This document shows positions 43,362 through 53,284 of a DNA stretch of 64,000 bases, piece after piece. Position numbers and translations under genes: made by a program. The notes under the pieces were generated by a model. It saw nothing but the letters and a program-made list of their open reading frames with translations, searched no databases and was not told the DNA's origin. The stretch's first letter is position 1, and the number at the start of each line of letters is the position of its first letter. Location: the NCBI GenBank assembly GCA_040222185.1, contig JAVKDP010000107.1, forward strand, positions 16,559-80,558, in the 5' to 3' direction. This DNA comes from JAVKDP01 sp040222185 (GTDB taxonomy: Bacteria; Bacteroidota; Rhodothermia; Balneolales; Balneolaceae).

Positions 43362-44630
43362 TTAATTATCCCCCCTTATAACAACCGCATTAGGCGCAAT
43401 CAAATTACCGGAGCCGCTTGGGATAAAGTCACGGATAAAAGTTCCACTACTGCTAAACATCTTTACTGAACTTGTAGCTCCATTTCCAACAAGGATATTC
43501 CCGGAAGGTAAGATTCCAATACCTTCACTATTCCCTAACCCGCGTAGAAAATCTGCTTCATAGTTACCAGAAGAATCAAATCGTTTTACGGCTGTTCCGT
43601 CATAATCGGAAACCAATAAATCCCCTGTTTCATCAAACCAGATGTTGGTAGGGCCTGCTAAATTAGAACTAATGAAGATACCAAGATCATCACCATTGCT
43701 ATCAAACCTTCTTACCAAATCCCCATTGTATGATGAGACATATAAGTTACCATTAGTGTCCCAGTCCATTCCTATGCTTTGAGTGACACCTACTGAAGTG
43801 AACTCATCCACAAAACTTCCATCAAGGTTGTACCGGACTACGATCCCGGGTCCGTTCCACTGAAGTACATATAACAATCCATCCTGCCCGATTTTTATTC
43901 GGGTGGGGCCGCTTAATCCTGTAGCGAAATCCTCAATAAATGCACCCGTTGTCGCATTGTGTTTGGTAATACGCCCACTCGTGAAATTGGAAATTAAAAC
44001 CTCATTCGATTGCTCTAAAAAGAGTATATCCTGTGGCCATGCCAAATTTGTATTGATAAAAACCTCAGGGTTTCTACCTGTATTATCAAACTTCAGGATT
44101 TGCCACGGCGGGTTTTGAAAGTTTCCGGCATCACTCACATATACATCATAATCAACGTTCGTGAGCACAACGCTTCCAGATGGTGAAGAAAGAGTATTAG
44201 TACCTGTTGCATTCACCCCATCTGCTATTGATAATACATATGCAATATATTCAACTCCTTCTATAATCCTTGACCCACCAACATCATTGCTTGTTTCAGA
44301 AAGTGTTATTTCCTGGTTTGCACCATTAGGCTGTACAGAAGTATAGTTACCGACATCTCCCCCTTCAGCAGCTGCCAGGTTGAACGATGATGCACCTCCT
44401 GTTCGAACTACAAACACCCGGTATTCACTTACAAGAGATTCATCACCGGCTTTATTAAAAGTGACTTCCAGGTCACGACCGTCACCATTATTTGCGCTGT
44501 CAAATGCTTCCACACCGGTAATAACTGGTGCATTTACAACCGTTTCCTCGGTTCCACTATCGCTTGAACAGCTAATTAGCAGTATTGAGAAAATACTTAG
44601 CAGTAGATATCGTGAATATATCCCTTTCAT
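43362..44630 (-). CDS. NHL/beta-propeller lipoprotein
   Basis: A 422-residue lipoprotein with lipobox LLISC (Cys near 21). An N-terminal fibronectin-III-like domain (about 35-150: FDSANNGDGRDLEVTFNKAG) precedes a beta-propeller. The blades repeat phrases such as LLYVLQWNGPGIVVRYNLDG, NLYVSSYNGDLVRRFDSNG, LLVSDYDGTAVKRFDSSG and NILVGNGATSSVKMFSSSG, giving five or six NHL-type units. These are generally protein- or ligand-binding surfaces at the cell envelope. No catalytic motif is seen. It is 18 bp downstream of the M14 peptidase gene. Confidence 0.85.
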   Translation of the reverse strand: MKGIYSRYLLLSIFSILLISCSSDSGTEETVVNAPVITGVEAFDSANNGDGRDLEVTFNKAGDESLVSEYRVFVVRTGGASSFNLAAAEGGDVGNYTSVQPNGANQEITLSETSNDVGGSRIIEGVEYIAYVLSIADGVNATGTNTLSSPSGSVVLTNVDYDVYVSDAGNFQNPPWQILKFDNTGRNPEVFINTNLAWPQDILFLEQSNEVLISNFTSGRITKHNATTGAFIEDFATGLSGPTRIKIGQDGLLYVLQWNGPGIVVRYNLDGSFVDEFTSVGVTQSIGMDWDTNGNLYVSSYNGDLVRRFDSNGDDLGIFISSNLAGPTNIWFDETGDLLVSDYDGTAVKRFDSSGNYEADFLRGLGNSEGIGILPSGNILVGNGATSSVKMFSSSGTFIRDFIPSGSGNLIAPNAVVIRGDN

Positions 44631-44648
44631 AATAACCCGTATTTGTTG

Positions 44649-47249
44649 TTAGAATCCGGGTACCAGCATTACCGCATTCTGCATCAATCGCGCTGGCCCA
44701 ACCCAGAACATTCTATATTGTGTATTATCAAGTAAGAAAACGACATTTCCCCTTCCCATGCCTTGTACCGCAGCAAAAGCCATTCCGGCTGCATTCTTCT
44801 TGTTTTCACCAGAAGAGTAACCTGAAGCTAATACCTGGTTGGCGTCCTTCACGTAATAACCAACAGTTCTGAAGCCTGGGTCTGGTTTAAGTCCATTAGT
44901 ACTAAACTTGAGTGAGTACAATTTATTGCTCATTCCAAAGCCGAGTGGATGAGAGTTATCGATCATTCCTTTGAAAGCTGAACCGGGAATTCGGCGAAGT
45001 CCGCTGGAATCTGCCCGATCTTTATACATAGTATAAGCCGCGGGATCAATTTCATCATCTTTGTCATCCTCTTCTTCTTCAAAAATCTCGGCATTGGTAA
45101 TACCAGACTGATCTTTCGTTAGCCAGGTTGCTGCGCCTTCTGTAGCCACTAATGTTCCTCCTCCTCTAATCCAAGAAGAAAGTCGGTTTCTGGCTGATTC
45201 ACTAAACACTCCATTGAGACCAAATCCACCCGGCATAATGAGTACATCATATTCATCGATATCTATACTATTAAAAGCATCTGAACGGATTCTCGAAATC
45301 CCCAACTCGGTCCATTGATCAAATAAGAACCAGATTTGGCCTGCGGTATAGGAATTAAACCCGGAATCCATCATTAAACCAACTTTAGGTTGTTTAACCG
45401 GGCTCATAGCATTGGCTCCCAGGTCACTCCCCTCATCCATTCTACCCGTGTTATATCCAACGATATTTACATCGGCATAGTCAGCGATCATTCTCATATC
45501 GCTATGAACTTCCGAGGTTTTATGATCATTTCTTCCCAGAAGCACAATTAAGCTACCACGGGAAAAACTAACTCCATCTTTACCGAATCCTTTTTCAGAT
45601 GAACGAACTTTATAACCATGTTCCCATAGCTTTGCCAATGCTTTTGGTGCGTTTCTCTGTTCCCAGTCTATCACATATGCATACTGGGCGTTGTTATTGG
45701 TAACTCCATTGGGTTGAACCAATTCATTTTCCAACACGGTTGTATTCACTCGAACATCGGATGTACTCCATGCAGCATCCAGGTTATAAGCCAGTGGAAC
45801 TGACCATGTACTCATGTCATACATCACAGAATCCCTGATATCCATTTGTCGGCGAAATAAGGTATTGATGAATAAATGCGCCGGTTGATCAGTTTTTATA
45901 ATAAAATCACCTTGTTTAAATCCTCTTGAAGAAGAACTTCCATCCCAGTAATTAAATGCATTACGTACGGTGAAGTCATCATTGGCCTGCTCTATCTTCA
46001 CCCCTTGTTTCAACATCAGGTTTACTACTTCGTACGTGTAGTCTTTTGAGTTATTAGGCAGGATATATGCTTTTGTATTTCCCTTTTGTGCAGATTGTGA
46101 TCTCGCATCTTTGAAATAATTCAGTAGCTCTGACCTGTTATCAACAGAAGTTTTTACAATGGAAACCCCATTTTTGTAATGATCAAACACACGTTGGCGA
46201 AGGGTTAAGATATGGCCATCATTTGTTTCAACGGCTCTACCACCCCGGCTGTGACCACCTTGCTCAGCCAGCATCCCAATTCCTCCCATAATGCTTGGAT
46301 AGGAAGAACCATATCCTGGGTAAAAGAAATCAAAACGTTCACGGGTCTCGAAATTAACTTTGGCTTTATCGAATTCAACGATGGCTCCCCTTCCGAAAAC
46401 ATCTGCCCAGGTTTCATAAGCTTCCGGTAATTCATGATTCCTTGGAGTAGTTCCAGGCATTGTAAAGTAGTTATTGTTAAATCCCTGCTCGTGGAAATCG
46501 ATATGAACTTGTGGCATCCACTCCTGGTACACTTTTATTCGTCCTTCTGACTCGGGGTGAATTAACCATACCCAGTCTCTATTCAAATCAAACCAATAGT
46601 GATTGGTTCGACCTCCCGGCCAGATTTCATCATGCTCTAAATCTTCTGCATTGGTATTTAAAATATTCGCCTGGCTTGATTTGTACCAATACACATAACG
46701 GTCACGACCGTCTGGGTTAAGCATCGGATCTATAATAACAACCGAATTCTCCAGCCAGTTTTGTGTTTCTGAATCTCTTGAAGCTACTAAACGATATGCT
46801 GTTTGCATGGCTGCTTCACTGCTTGAGGGCTCGTTTCCATGAACATTATAGCTCATCCACACCACAACAGGCTGATCACCAACACTCGTTGCTCCAGGAT
46901 TATTGGCCAGCTCATAATTAGCTTCCCTTATAGCATCAATATTTCCCTGGTTTGCTGAAGAAGTTATTACAGCATAATTAACGCTCCTGTTCTCGTATGT
47001 AGTTGCATACTGATGAAAGGTAATTTTATCTGATACTTCAGCCAGTTTTTCAAAATAGTCCATCACCTGGTAATGGAATGTATATTCTTCACCCAGTTCA
47101 TAACCCAGGTAATCTTTTGGTGAAGGAATGGAAGTATCATAGCTTACATCGGTTTCAAAGGGAAAGCGTTCAAGTGCTTTTTGAGTTTGCCCAAAGGCAG
47201 AAATACTTACCAATGCAGTTACAATTGTCGAGAGCAGAATTTTCTTCAT
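44649..47249 (-). CDS. Exported M14 zinc carboxypeptidase with GATase-like C-terminal domain
   Basis: An 866-residue secreted peptidase with signal peptide (SISAFGQ). The zinc motif is H137xxE140 in NVHGNEPSSSEA; substrate-binding Arg is in NPDGRDRYVYW, and the third zinc His near 249 in HIDFHEQGFNNNY. The catalytic-domain end includes GIGMLAEQGGHSRGGR. The C-terminal half has a class-I glutamine-amidotransferase-like (DJ-1-like) fold, with DVLIMPGGFGLNG and GGTLVATEGAATWL. This is the large Bacteroidetes-type M14 layout, probably digesting environmental peptides. Confidence 0.9.
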   Translation of the reverse strand: MKKILLSTIVTALVSISAFGQTQKALERFPFETDVSYDTSIPSPKDYLGYELGEEYTFHYQVMDYFEKLAEVSDKITFHQYATTYENRSVNYAVITSSANQGNIDAIREANYELANNPGATSVGDQPVVVWMSYNVHGNEPSSSEAAMQTAYRLVASRDSETQNWLENSVVIIDPMLNPDGRDRYVYWYKSSQANILNTNAEDLEHDEIWPGGRTNHYWFDLNRDWVWLIHPESEGRIKVYQEWMPQVHIDFHEQGFNNNYFTMPGTTPRNHELPEAYETWADVFGRGAIVEFDKAKVNFETRERFDFFYPGYGSSYPSIMGGIGMLAEQGGHSRGGRAVETNDGHILTLRQRVFDHYKNGVSIVKTSVDNRSELLNYFKDARSQSAQKGNTKAYILPNNSKDYTYEVVNLMLKQGVKIEQANDDFTVRNAFNYWDGSSSSRGFKQGDFIIKTDQPAHLFINTLFRRQMDIRDSVMYDMSTWSVPLAYNLDAAWSTSDVRVNTTVLENELVQPNGVTNNNAQYAYVIDWEQRNAPKALAKLWEHGYKVRSSEKGFGKDGVSFSRGSLIVLLGRNDHKTSEVHSDMRMIADYADVNIVGYNTGRMDEGSDLGANAMSPVKQPKVGLMMDSGFNSYTAGQIWFLFDQWTELGISRIRSDAFNSIDIDEYDVLIMPGGFGLNGVFSESARNRLSSWIRGGGTLVATEGAATWLTKDQSGITNAEIFEEEEDDKDDEIDPAAYTMYKDRADSSGLRRIPGSAFKGMIDNSHPLGFGMSNKLYSLKFSTNGLKPDPGFRTVGYYVKDANQVLASGYSSGENKKNAAGMAFAAVQGMGRGNVVFLLDNTQYRMFWVGPARLMQNAVMLVPGF

Positions 47250-47416
47250 AGCGTAATTAGTTTTGAGTTACTTAACGCTACTGAAATTTCCCGTAAAATG
47301 GAGTAAATAATTCCCAAGAATTATTGTAGTATTAGGCTATACTTGAGACCCCAACTCTTTTTTTAGTAATGTTTGGGATAAGTAATAAATACTTTTCAAG
47401 CCTTAATCACTCAAAT

Positions 47417-47830
47417 ATGACAATTAAATATTTAACCCTTTTCACAATTATATTAATCTTCATGGGATGCCAAAGCACACCGGAAAATTCACAGGAGCAG
47501 GACAAAACAGTAGAAAACTCTGGACAGATTGTTCATCATGTCTTTTTCTGGCTAAAAAATCCTGACTCAGAAGCCGATAAAAAACTATTAATCGAAGGCC
47601 TTAATACTTTGAGAGAGATCGAAGAAGTAAAGGAATTGTTGATTGGAACGCCCGCATCAACGTTGGAGCGAGAAGTGGTTGATAACAGTTTTCACGTTTC
47701 CGAGTTAATGTATTTTGAGAATGTTGAAGCTCAAGACGCCTATCAGGTGCATCCAATTCATGATGAATTTGTAACTAATTACAGTCATCTCTGGGAACGC
47801 GTAGTTGTATACGATATGATCGTTAATTGA
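47417..47830 (+). CDS. Dabb (stress-responsive A/B barrel) domain lipoprotein
   Basis: From ATG 47417 a 137-residue lipoprotein: signal ITIKY-like TLFTIILIFMGC gives Cys at about 18. A single Dabb domain then begins QIVHHVFFWLKNPDSEADKK and ends HLWERVVVYDMIVN. It is a dimeric ferredoxin-like barrel, seen in stress-induced and polyketide-cyclase-like proteins. The longer frame from 47369 would add 16 residues that spoil the lipoprotein signal. No substrate can be assigned. Confidence 0.83.
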   Translation: MTIKYLTLFTIILIFMGCQSTPENSQEQDKTVENSGQIVHHVFFWLKNPDSEADKKLLIEGLNTLREIEEVKELLIGTPASTLEREVVDNSFHVSELMYFENVEAQDAYQVHPIHDEFVTNYSHLWERVVVYDMIVN

Positions 47831-47862
47831 GGCTATGAGATTTTAGCTGCTCAATTTTTTTA
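47827..47862 (+). terminator. Probable intrinsic terminator after the Dabb gene
   Basis: TTGAGGCT (47827-47834) pairs with AGC and CTCAA (47845-47847 and 47850-47854) around a 2-base bulge, followed by a run of seven T residues. It starts within the stop codon region of the gene. Confidence 0.55.
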
Positions 47863-47872
47863 TTGAATAATA

Positions 47873-50209
47873 CTAGAAAATGAAGGTGTGGTTATACTTT
47901 ATGAGTATAGATCCACTCTGAAATTGAGGAAGATTCGGAAGTCCGGCTTCTACCTGGCTTCTGTTCGTATTTACCTGTTCATTAATCACCAGCCAGAAAT
48001 CGCGACCTTCGCTGAAATTGTACCTGAACCTGAAATTAGCTCCTGCTAATTCGGCAACATTGCTGTATTGAACAAAAGTACTTACCGTGGCTTTTTTGTT
48101 AAATGAATAGGAGGCCCTGAATTGACCTAAGTGAGAAGTAAACTCAGTAGTACTTCGATCTATCCTGTCTGGGAATAGTAGATTTGTAATTCGATAACTC
48201 CCACCGAGTTCCAGTTTTCGGGAAAGAAAGAACCTGGGATTCACACTGATCTCTTTGATGTCTCCATCATAAAAAGAACCAAAAGAGGAGTTCACATTCC
48301 CTGCGACCTTCCAGGCTTCTGAAAGTTGATAATCTAACTCGATCATGTAAGTATCATACACTCCTGAAGGCACATGAATCCTGCCTAAAAGATCGAAACT
48401 CTCCCCGGTTGGTATATCTTCCTTCTCATAGTTTAGTTCTGCACTAATATTTCCAAGCTGTTTAAAGTCTCCATTCCATTGCGAACTAACCGTTCTGCTT
48501 AATATGCCATCATTGAAATTGAAGAACTCATGCTCATCATTATAAAACCTTCCAAAATAGAATACTCTGAAGCTGTTTCTTCTGAAAATAGACTCCTCTT
48601 TACCAAGCCAGCCATAGCTTAGTCTCAAAAACTTTTGGAATGTCCCACCGATTCGAACAAATCCAAGACTTGGATTGTATTCATCACTTAAGCGGTTTAC
48701 TGTAGCCTGATAGCTAAAGCCTGTGCTATTAGCGTTTCGAAGCGAGATTCGCAGCGCACTGGTTTCATTTAAGTCATATCTCGTGTCAGAGTCTAACTCA
48801 TCATCGATAGATTGAGCAGCCCTGAATTCAATGAAGTTCTGACCAAAGGTGTTGATTTCTCCATCAAGTCCATACACAATATTAGAACTGCCATCAGCAC
48901 CAAGCTTGCTGGTGAATATTCCTCCAAAATAGGAGTTTTCATTTATAGCTTGTTGTTTGAGACGAAGCACTCCAAAGTTTTCAGAAGGCAGGTTATCGCT
49001 ATCTGCTGTCTGCATATTTATGAAACCAACGTCCAGATTTCCTACCCTTCCTGTGATTCGGCCACCCCCTAAAATTCGAACCGGGTTGCCATCTCCATCC
49101 AAACCAATTCTCCTGCTATAGAACACCCGGTCACGCCCAAATGAAAAGTCAAATAAGCCTGATCTCTGCTGAAAGAATTGCCTTTTCTCAGGAAAGAATA
49201 ATGAAAATCGTGACAAGTTTAATTGCTGGTCATCTGCTTCTACCTGTGCAAAATCAGTATTTACTGTTACATCTAATGTAAGATTACTGGTAACATTGTA
49301 TTTCAGGTCAAAACCGAGTTCAGATTGGAAATCACTGTCTAAATCGTAAGCTGAAGAGTCAGCATTTAAACTGTTGAGCCTGTTCACCCCTGTTAAACCA
49401 TACGGGGTAATATAAAGCGGATTTTTAGACTTAACCCCGGTGAGTTCCACATCTTTGGCCTGAGATGGCTTTGCATTTCCAAGGTTCCAGTTAGGGGGAA
49501 TTTCCGGGTAAATATGGCGTTCATTGATATTAGTAATCCAGCGATATACAATGATACCCATTTCAGTTCTGTCGTCTTTTACCTGGATACCAATACTTGA
49601 AAACGGGATTCTCATTTCTACAAACCATCCTTCATCAGTTTGAGTGGTTTCAACATCCCAAAATGTATTCCAACTCGAGTTTATGGCGTTTCGTCCTCCT
49701 CCGAAGTTGGCATCATTTGAAACTGCAAAATCAAACTTTACTCCATCCGGGTTAGTAAAAAACCAGCTGGCATTCTGGTTATCATTGAAACCATCAATAA
49801 TCACAGCAAAAACGTCGTCGCTACTGTATTGGTCACGAGCTAATGAGTTCGTGGTGATAGTGCGTGGATCTTTTGTGAATAATTCGCCCGATACATAAAC
49901 ATAATTTTCATCGTAGCCTACTTTAAACCTGGATTCTTCATTCATCTCACCTAAAAAAACCGGTTCGTACTGGATAGGTACAAAGTTGGGTATTGCATCC
50001 CATGCTGGCTCATCAATAACGCCATCAAGTATAATCGGGGAACTGATCCTGGTTAACTTAATAAGTTCTTGTTCCTGGGCACTTACTCCCAACGATAATA
50101 AAAAGAAAATGCCCGTCAGTAATACTATTCTCAAATACAATTCGACTCCAAATTTTAAAGTGCGAGAACTTATCGCTTTTTTCAGGCTAAATGGAGTCTT
50201 GTTTTCCAA
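47873..50209 (-). CDS. DUF5916 protein with CBM9-like N-terminal domain
   Basis: A 778-residue exported protein. After a signal peptide (LSLGVSAQEQ) comes a CBM9-like domain (about 55-215: PIILDGVIDEPAWDAIP, YVYVSGELF, EMRIPFSSIG). The rest (about 230-778) is the DUF5916 beta-barrel-like region with LDVTVNTDFAQVEADDQQLN, FFPEKRQFFQQRSGLFDF and many amphipathic strands to the terminal SILIKYNHTFIF. The C-terminal Phe and strand pattern suggest an outer-membrane barrel. The function is not established; such genes often accompany exported hydrolases in Bacteroidetes. Confidence 0.88.
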   Translation of the reverse strand: MENKTPFSLKKAISSRTLKFGVELYLRIVLLTGIFFLLSLGVSAQEQELIKLTRISSPIILDGVIDEPAWDAIPNFVPIQYEPVFLGEMNEESRFKVGYDENYVYVSGELFTKDPRTITTNSLARDQYSSDDVFAVIIDGFNDNQNASWFFTNPDGVKFDFAVSNDANFGGGRNAINSSWNTFWDVETTQTDEGWFVEMRIPFSSIGIQVKDDRTEMGIIVYRWITNINERHIYPEIPPNWNLGNAKPSQAKDVELTGVKSKNPLYITPYGLTGVNRLNSLNADSSAYDLDSDFQSELGFDLKYNVTSNLTLDVTVNTDFAQVEADDQQLNLSRFSLFFPEKRQFFQQRSGLFDFSFGRDRVFYSRRIGLDGDGNPVRILGGGRITGRVGNLDVGFINMQTADSDNLPSENFGVLRLKQQAINENSYFGGIFTSKLGADGSSNIVYGLDGEINTFGQNFIEFRAAQSIDDELDSDTRYDLNETSALRISLRNANSTGFSYQATVNRLSDEYNPSLGFVRIGGTFQKFLRLSYGWLGKEESIFRRNSFRVFYFGRFYNDEHEFFNFNDGILSRTVSSQWNGDFKQLGNISAELNYEKEDIPTGESFDLLGRIHVPSGVYDTYMIELDYQLSEAWKVAGNVNSSFGSFYDGDIKEISVNPRFFLSRKLELGGSYRITNLLFPDRIDRSTTEFTSHLGQFRASYSFNKKATVSTFVQYSNVAELAGANFRFRYNFSEGRDFWLVINEQVNTNRSQVEAGLPNLPQFQSGSILIKYNHTFIF

Positions 50210-50289
50210 CTTTTACACCTTTTCTATCTGCAAAAATGTGAAACTTTAAATGCTGATTCTGCTTATTTTGGCCAAACTATCTATTCAAA

Positions 50290-51246
50290 ATGACCGACCT
50301 ACTTTCTATTCCTACATTATCTGATATCCAGAAAGCACATGAAATAATTAAAAAACATGCGCATGTCACACCAGTATTATCCAGCCAGCAAATCAACACC
50401 CGTTGTGGCGCAGAGCTTTACTTTAAATGTGAGAATTTTCAAAAAGTAGGTGCTTTCAAATTTAGGGGGGCAACAAACGCAGTTCTGACGCTACCAGATG
50501 ATGAAGCTAGCCAAGGTGTTGCTACTCATTCATCCGGGAATCATGCTCAGGCTCTCGCCCTTGCAGCCCGTATTAAAGGCATTCCGGCTTATGTGGTAAT
50601 GCCTGAAAATGCTCCAAAGGTAAAAGTTGAAGCAGTTCGCAATTATGGTGCTGAAATCACTTTTTGTGCATCCAGTTTGGAAGCCCGTGAAAGTACATTA
50701 AAAGAAGTAGTTAACAGAACCGGAGCCACAACAATCCACCCTTATAACGATGCCCGCATAATTGCCGGGCAGGGAACTGCTACCGTTGAGTTTCTAGAGA
50801 GCAATCCTGATTTGGATATAATACTAACCCCAGTTGGCGGTGGTGGTTTATTAAGCGGAACAGCATTAGCTGCAAAGAACATAAAACCATCTATTAAAGT
50901 TATAGGTACTGAACCTGAAGAAGCGGATGATGCTTATCGTTCTTTCAAAGCAGGTCACCTGATCCCTGCTTACAGTACACAAACTATAGCCGACGGATTA
51001 AGAACCTCTTTAGGAGAATTGCCATTTTCTGTAATCACTGAATATGTTGATGATATCGTAACAGTAAGCGAAGCTTCAATTGTTGCCGCAATGCGTTATA
51101 TCTGGGAACGGTTGAATATTATCATTGAACCGTCCTGTGCTGTTCCAATGGCTGCTGTGTTCGAAGGAAAGATTGATGTAGCCGGTAAAAAAGTGGGAAT
51201 TATCATCACGGGCGGGAATGTGGATTTAGATAATCTACCCTGGTAA
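50290..51246 (+). CDS. Threonine/serine dehydratase-like PLP enzyme
   Basis: A 318-residue fold-type II PLP enzyme. The Schiff-base Lys is in GAFKFRGATNAV (about 55-66), the Asn-His block in HSSGNHAQALALAA and the phosphate-binding glycine loop in PVGGGGLLSG. It lacks the C-terminal ACT regulatory domain of biosynthetic IlvA, so it fits catabolic threonine dehydratase, serine racemase or threo-3-hydroxyaspartate ammonia-lyase. The choice among these needs more than the motifs. Confidence 0.9.
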   Translation: MTDLLSIPTLSDIQKAHEIIKKHAHVTPVLSSQQINTRCGAELYFKCENFQKVGAFKFRGATNAVLTLPDDEASQGVATHSSGNHAQALALAARIKGIPAYVVMPENAPKVKVEAVRNYGAEITFCASSLEARESTLKEVVNRTGATTIHPYNDARIIAGQGTATVEFLESNPDLDIILTPVGGGGLLSGTALAAKNIKPSIKVIGTEPEEADDAYRSFKAGHLIPAYSTQTIADGLRTSLGELPFSVITEYVDDIVTVSEASIVAAMRYIWERLNIIIEPSCAVPMAAVFEGKIDVAGKKVGIIITGGNVDLDNLPW

Positions 51247-51352
51247 AAGACTATTTCCGAGATTCAAGCGTCATATACTCCTAACAGGGCGTTCATTACT
51301 TTCAGACATCACTAGTAGTGAAACTTTCCTATAACTTAATTAGGAGATAACT

Positions 51353-53230
51353 ATGAAGCTGATCTTTACTATTCTAATTGCTTTGACTTCTATAATTCCA
51401 GAAAGTCATAACAAGTCACCTCTTCCCTATTTTGATACCTATCTCATTTCCGGTCAAGTTCTTGAATTAGATTCAAAGGAAACCGTTCAGGCCGCATCGG
51501 TTTTTATAAAAGAACTGAAGATCGGTACCACAACTGATGCCAATGGTGAGTTTTCACTTAGAGTCCCAAAAGGGGAATATACACTCCAGGTAATGTTCAT
51601 TGGATACAAAACCTATTCTCAGAATATAAAAGTAGAATCTACCGACATAACTAATCTCAAAATCGAACTGGAATATGATGTAATCGGGCTTGATGAAGTT
51701 GTTGTTTCAGGTTATGCTACAGAGGTAAAAAGAAGCATAACCTCTTCAGTACAAAGCTTTACACTTGGAGCTCCCAGCAATTATACTTATGAAAATCACA
51801 ATAACGAGCAATATGATGCTATTTCGGAGAATATTTATAAGTGGGCTAAACAAACTCCACTTTCTACATTTTCAATTGATGTAGATGCTGCTTCATATTC
51901 TAACGTCCGGCGAATGATTATGGATGGAGCCCTACCTCCGGTTGACGCCGTCCGTGTTGAAGAGATGATTAATTATTTCACTTATGATTATTCGCAACCA
52001 ATTAATGGGCATCCTTTTTCGGTAGAGACTGAAGTTGCGCCAGCTCCTTGGAATCCTAGTCATCAATTAGTTCAAATTGGAATACAGGGAGAACAAGTTG
52101 ATGCTGATAACCTACCTCCTAGCAACCTTGTATTCTTACTGGATGTTTCCGGATCTATGGGCTCGCACGATAAGCTTCCACTACTCAAAAAAGGATTCAA
52201 ACTCCTTGTAAACCAGCTACGGGAAGAAGATTATGTTTCCATTGTAGTATATGCAGGTAGTTCAGGATTAGTACTCCCTCCAACTTCAGGATATGAAAAA
52301 GAAACTATCCTGGAAGCGCTCGATCGATTACAGTCTGGAGGCTCAACAGCAGGGGCACAGGGAATTAAACAAGCTTATGATATAGCTCTTAAGAATTTCC
52401 GAGAAGATGCAAATAACAGAGTGATTCTTGCTACAGATGGAGATTTTAATGTTGGAGTTTCAAGCGATAAAGCTTTGGTCAAGCTTATTGAAGAAAAGCG
52501 AGATCATGGAATTTTCCTTTCCGTGCTGGGTTTTGGAACCGGGAATTTGAAGGACTCCAAAATGGAAAAGATCGCTGATCATGGAAATGGCAACTATTAC
52601 TATATCGATAACCTGCTTGAAGCTAAGAAAGTACTTGTTTCTGAAATGGGCGGGACCTTACACACTATTGCCAAAGATGTTAAGATACAAGTTGAATTCA
52701 ATCCAGCTAACGTTCAGGCCTATCGCCTGATTGGTTATGAAAATCGTTTATTGGCCGATGAAGATTTCAATGACGATAAAAAGGATGCCGGTGAGCTGGG
52801 GTCAGGTCATACAGTGACTGCTCTTTACGAAGTGGTTCCCGTTGGCGCAACCATAGACTCAGGCCTATTAGATGTAGATCCACTGAAGTATCAAACCCCG
52901 AAAACACCAACCAAGGGTTTAAGCGATGAGATTATGACTGTAAAGCTTCGCTATAAGGAACCCCAAGGTGATGACAGTAAACTTATAACCCATGTCATCA
53001 AAACAACTGAGGTGAGTGAAACACTTTCAGAAAATCTCTCCTTCTCTGCTGCTGTAGCTTCTTTCGGGATGCTTCTAAGAGATTCTAAATTTAAGGGAGA
53101 TGCTACCTTTGATCTTGTTGATCAGCTGGCCAGAAATGGAAAAGGTTCGGATATGAATGGTTACAGATCAGAGTTTATAAAAATTGCTGAACTCGCAGAC
53201 CTGTTATCTCAGGGTCAATCTAAAAAGTAA
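51353..53230 (+). CDS. VWA-domain protein with carboxypeptidase-regulatory-like N-terminus (YfbK-type)
   Basis: A 625-residue exported protein. Signal region to about IIPES, then a CarboxypepD_reg-like domain (32-120: ISGQVLELDSKETVQAA, MFIGYKTYSQ), then the YfbK-type segment FSIDVDAASYSNVRRMI and RVEEMINYFTYDY. A von Willebrand A domain follows with intact MIDAS DVSGS (264-268), LVLPPTSG and DGDFNVGVSS. The C-terminal DUF3520 part (LVDQLARNGKGSDMNGYRSEFI) closes the family layout. It likely binds metal-dependent protein partners at the envelope. AGGAG lies just upstream of the ATG. Confidence 0.9.
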   Translation: MKLIFTILIALTSIIPESHNKSPLPYFDTYLISGQVLELDSKETVQAASVFIKELKIGTTTDANGEFSLRVPKGEYTLQVMFIGYKTYSQNIKVESTDITNLKIELEYDVIGLDEVVVSGYATEVKRSITSSVQSFTLGAPSNYTYENHNNEQYDAISENIYKWAKQTPLSTFSIDVDAASYSNVRRMIMDGALPPVDAVRVEEMINYFTYDYSQPINGHPFSVETEVAPAPWNPSHQLVQIGIQGEQVDADNLPPSNLVFLLDVSGSMGSHDKLPLLKKGFKLLVNQLREEDYVSIVVYAGSSGLVLPPTSGYEKETILEALDRLQSGGSTAGAQGIKQAYDIALKNFREDANNRVILATDGDFNVGVSSDKALVKLIEEKRDHGIFLSVLGFGTGNLKDSKMEKIADHGNGNYYYIDNLLEAKKVLVSEMGGTLHTIAKDVKIQVEFNPANVQAYRLIGYENRLLADEDFNDDKKDAGELGSGHTVTALYEVVPVGATIDSGLLDVDPLKYQTPKTPTKGLSDEIMTVKLRYKEPQGDDSKLITHVIKTTEVSETLSENLSFSAAVASFGMLLRDSKFKGDATFDLVDQLARNGKGSDMNGYRSEFIKIAELADLLSQGQSKK

Positions 53231-53234
53231 ATAA

Positions 53235-53266
53235 AAAAGGCGCTCCGGTTTACCCGGGCGCCTTTT
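53235..53266. terminator. Bidirectional intrinsic terminator
   Basis: AAAAGGCGC (53235-53243) pairs with GCGCCTTTT (53258-53266), and an inner CCGG/CCGG pairing extends it. A/T runs on both sides allow it to end both the VWA gene and the convergent GH3 gene. Confidence 0.85.
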
Positions 53267-53284
53267 AATTTCAAATTCGACGTT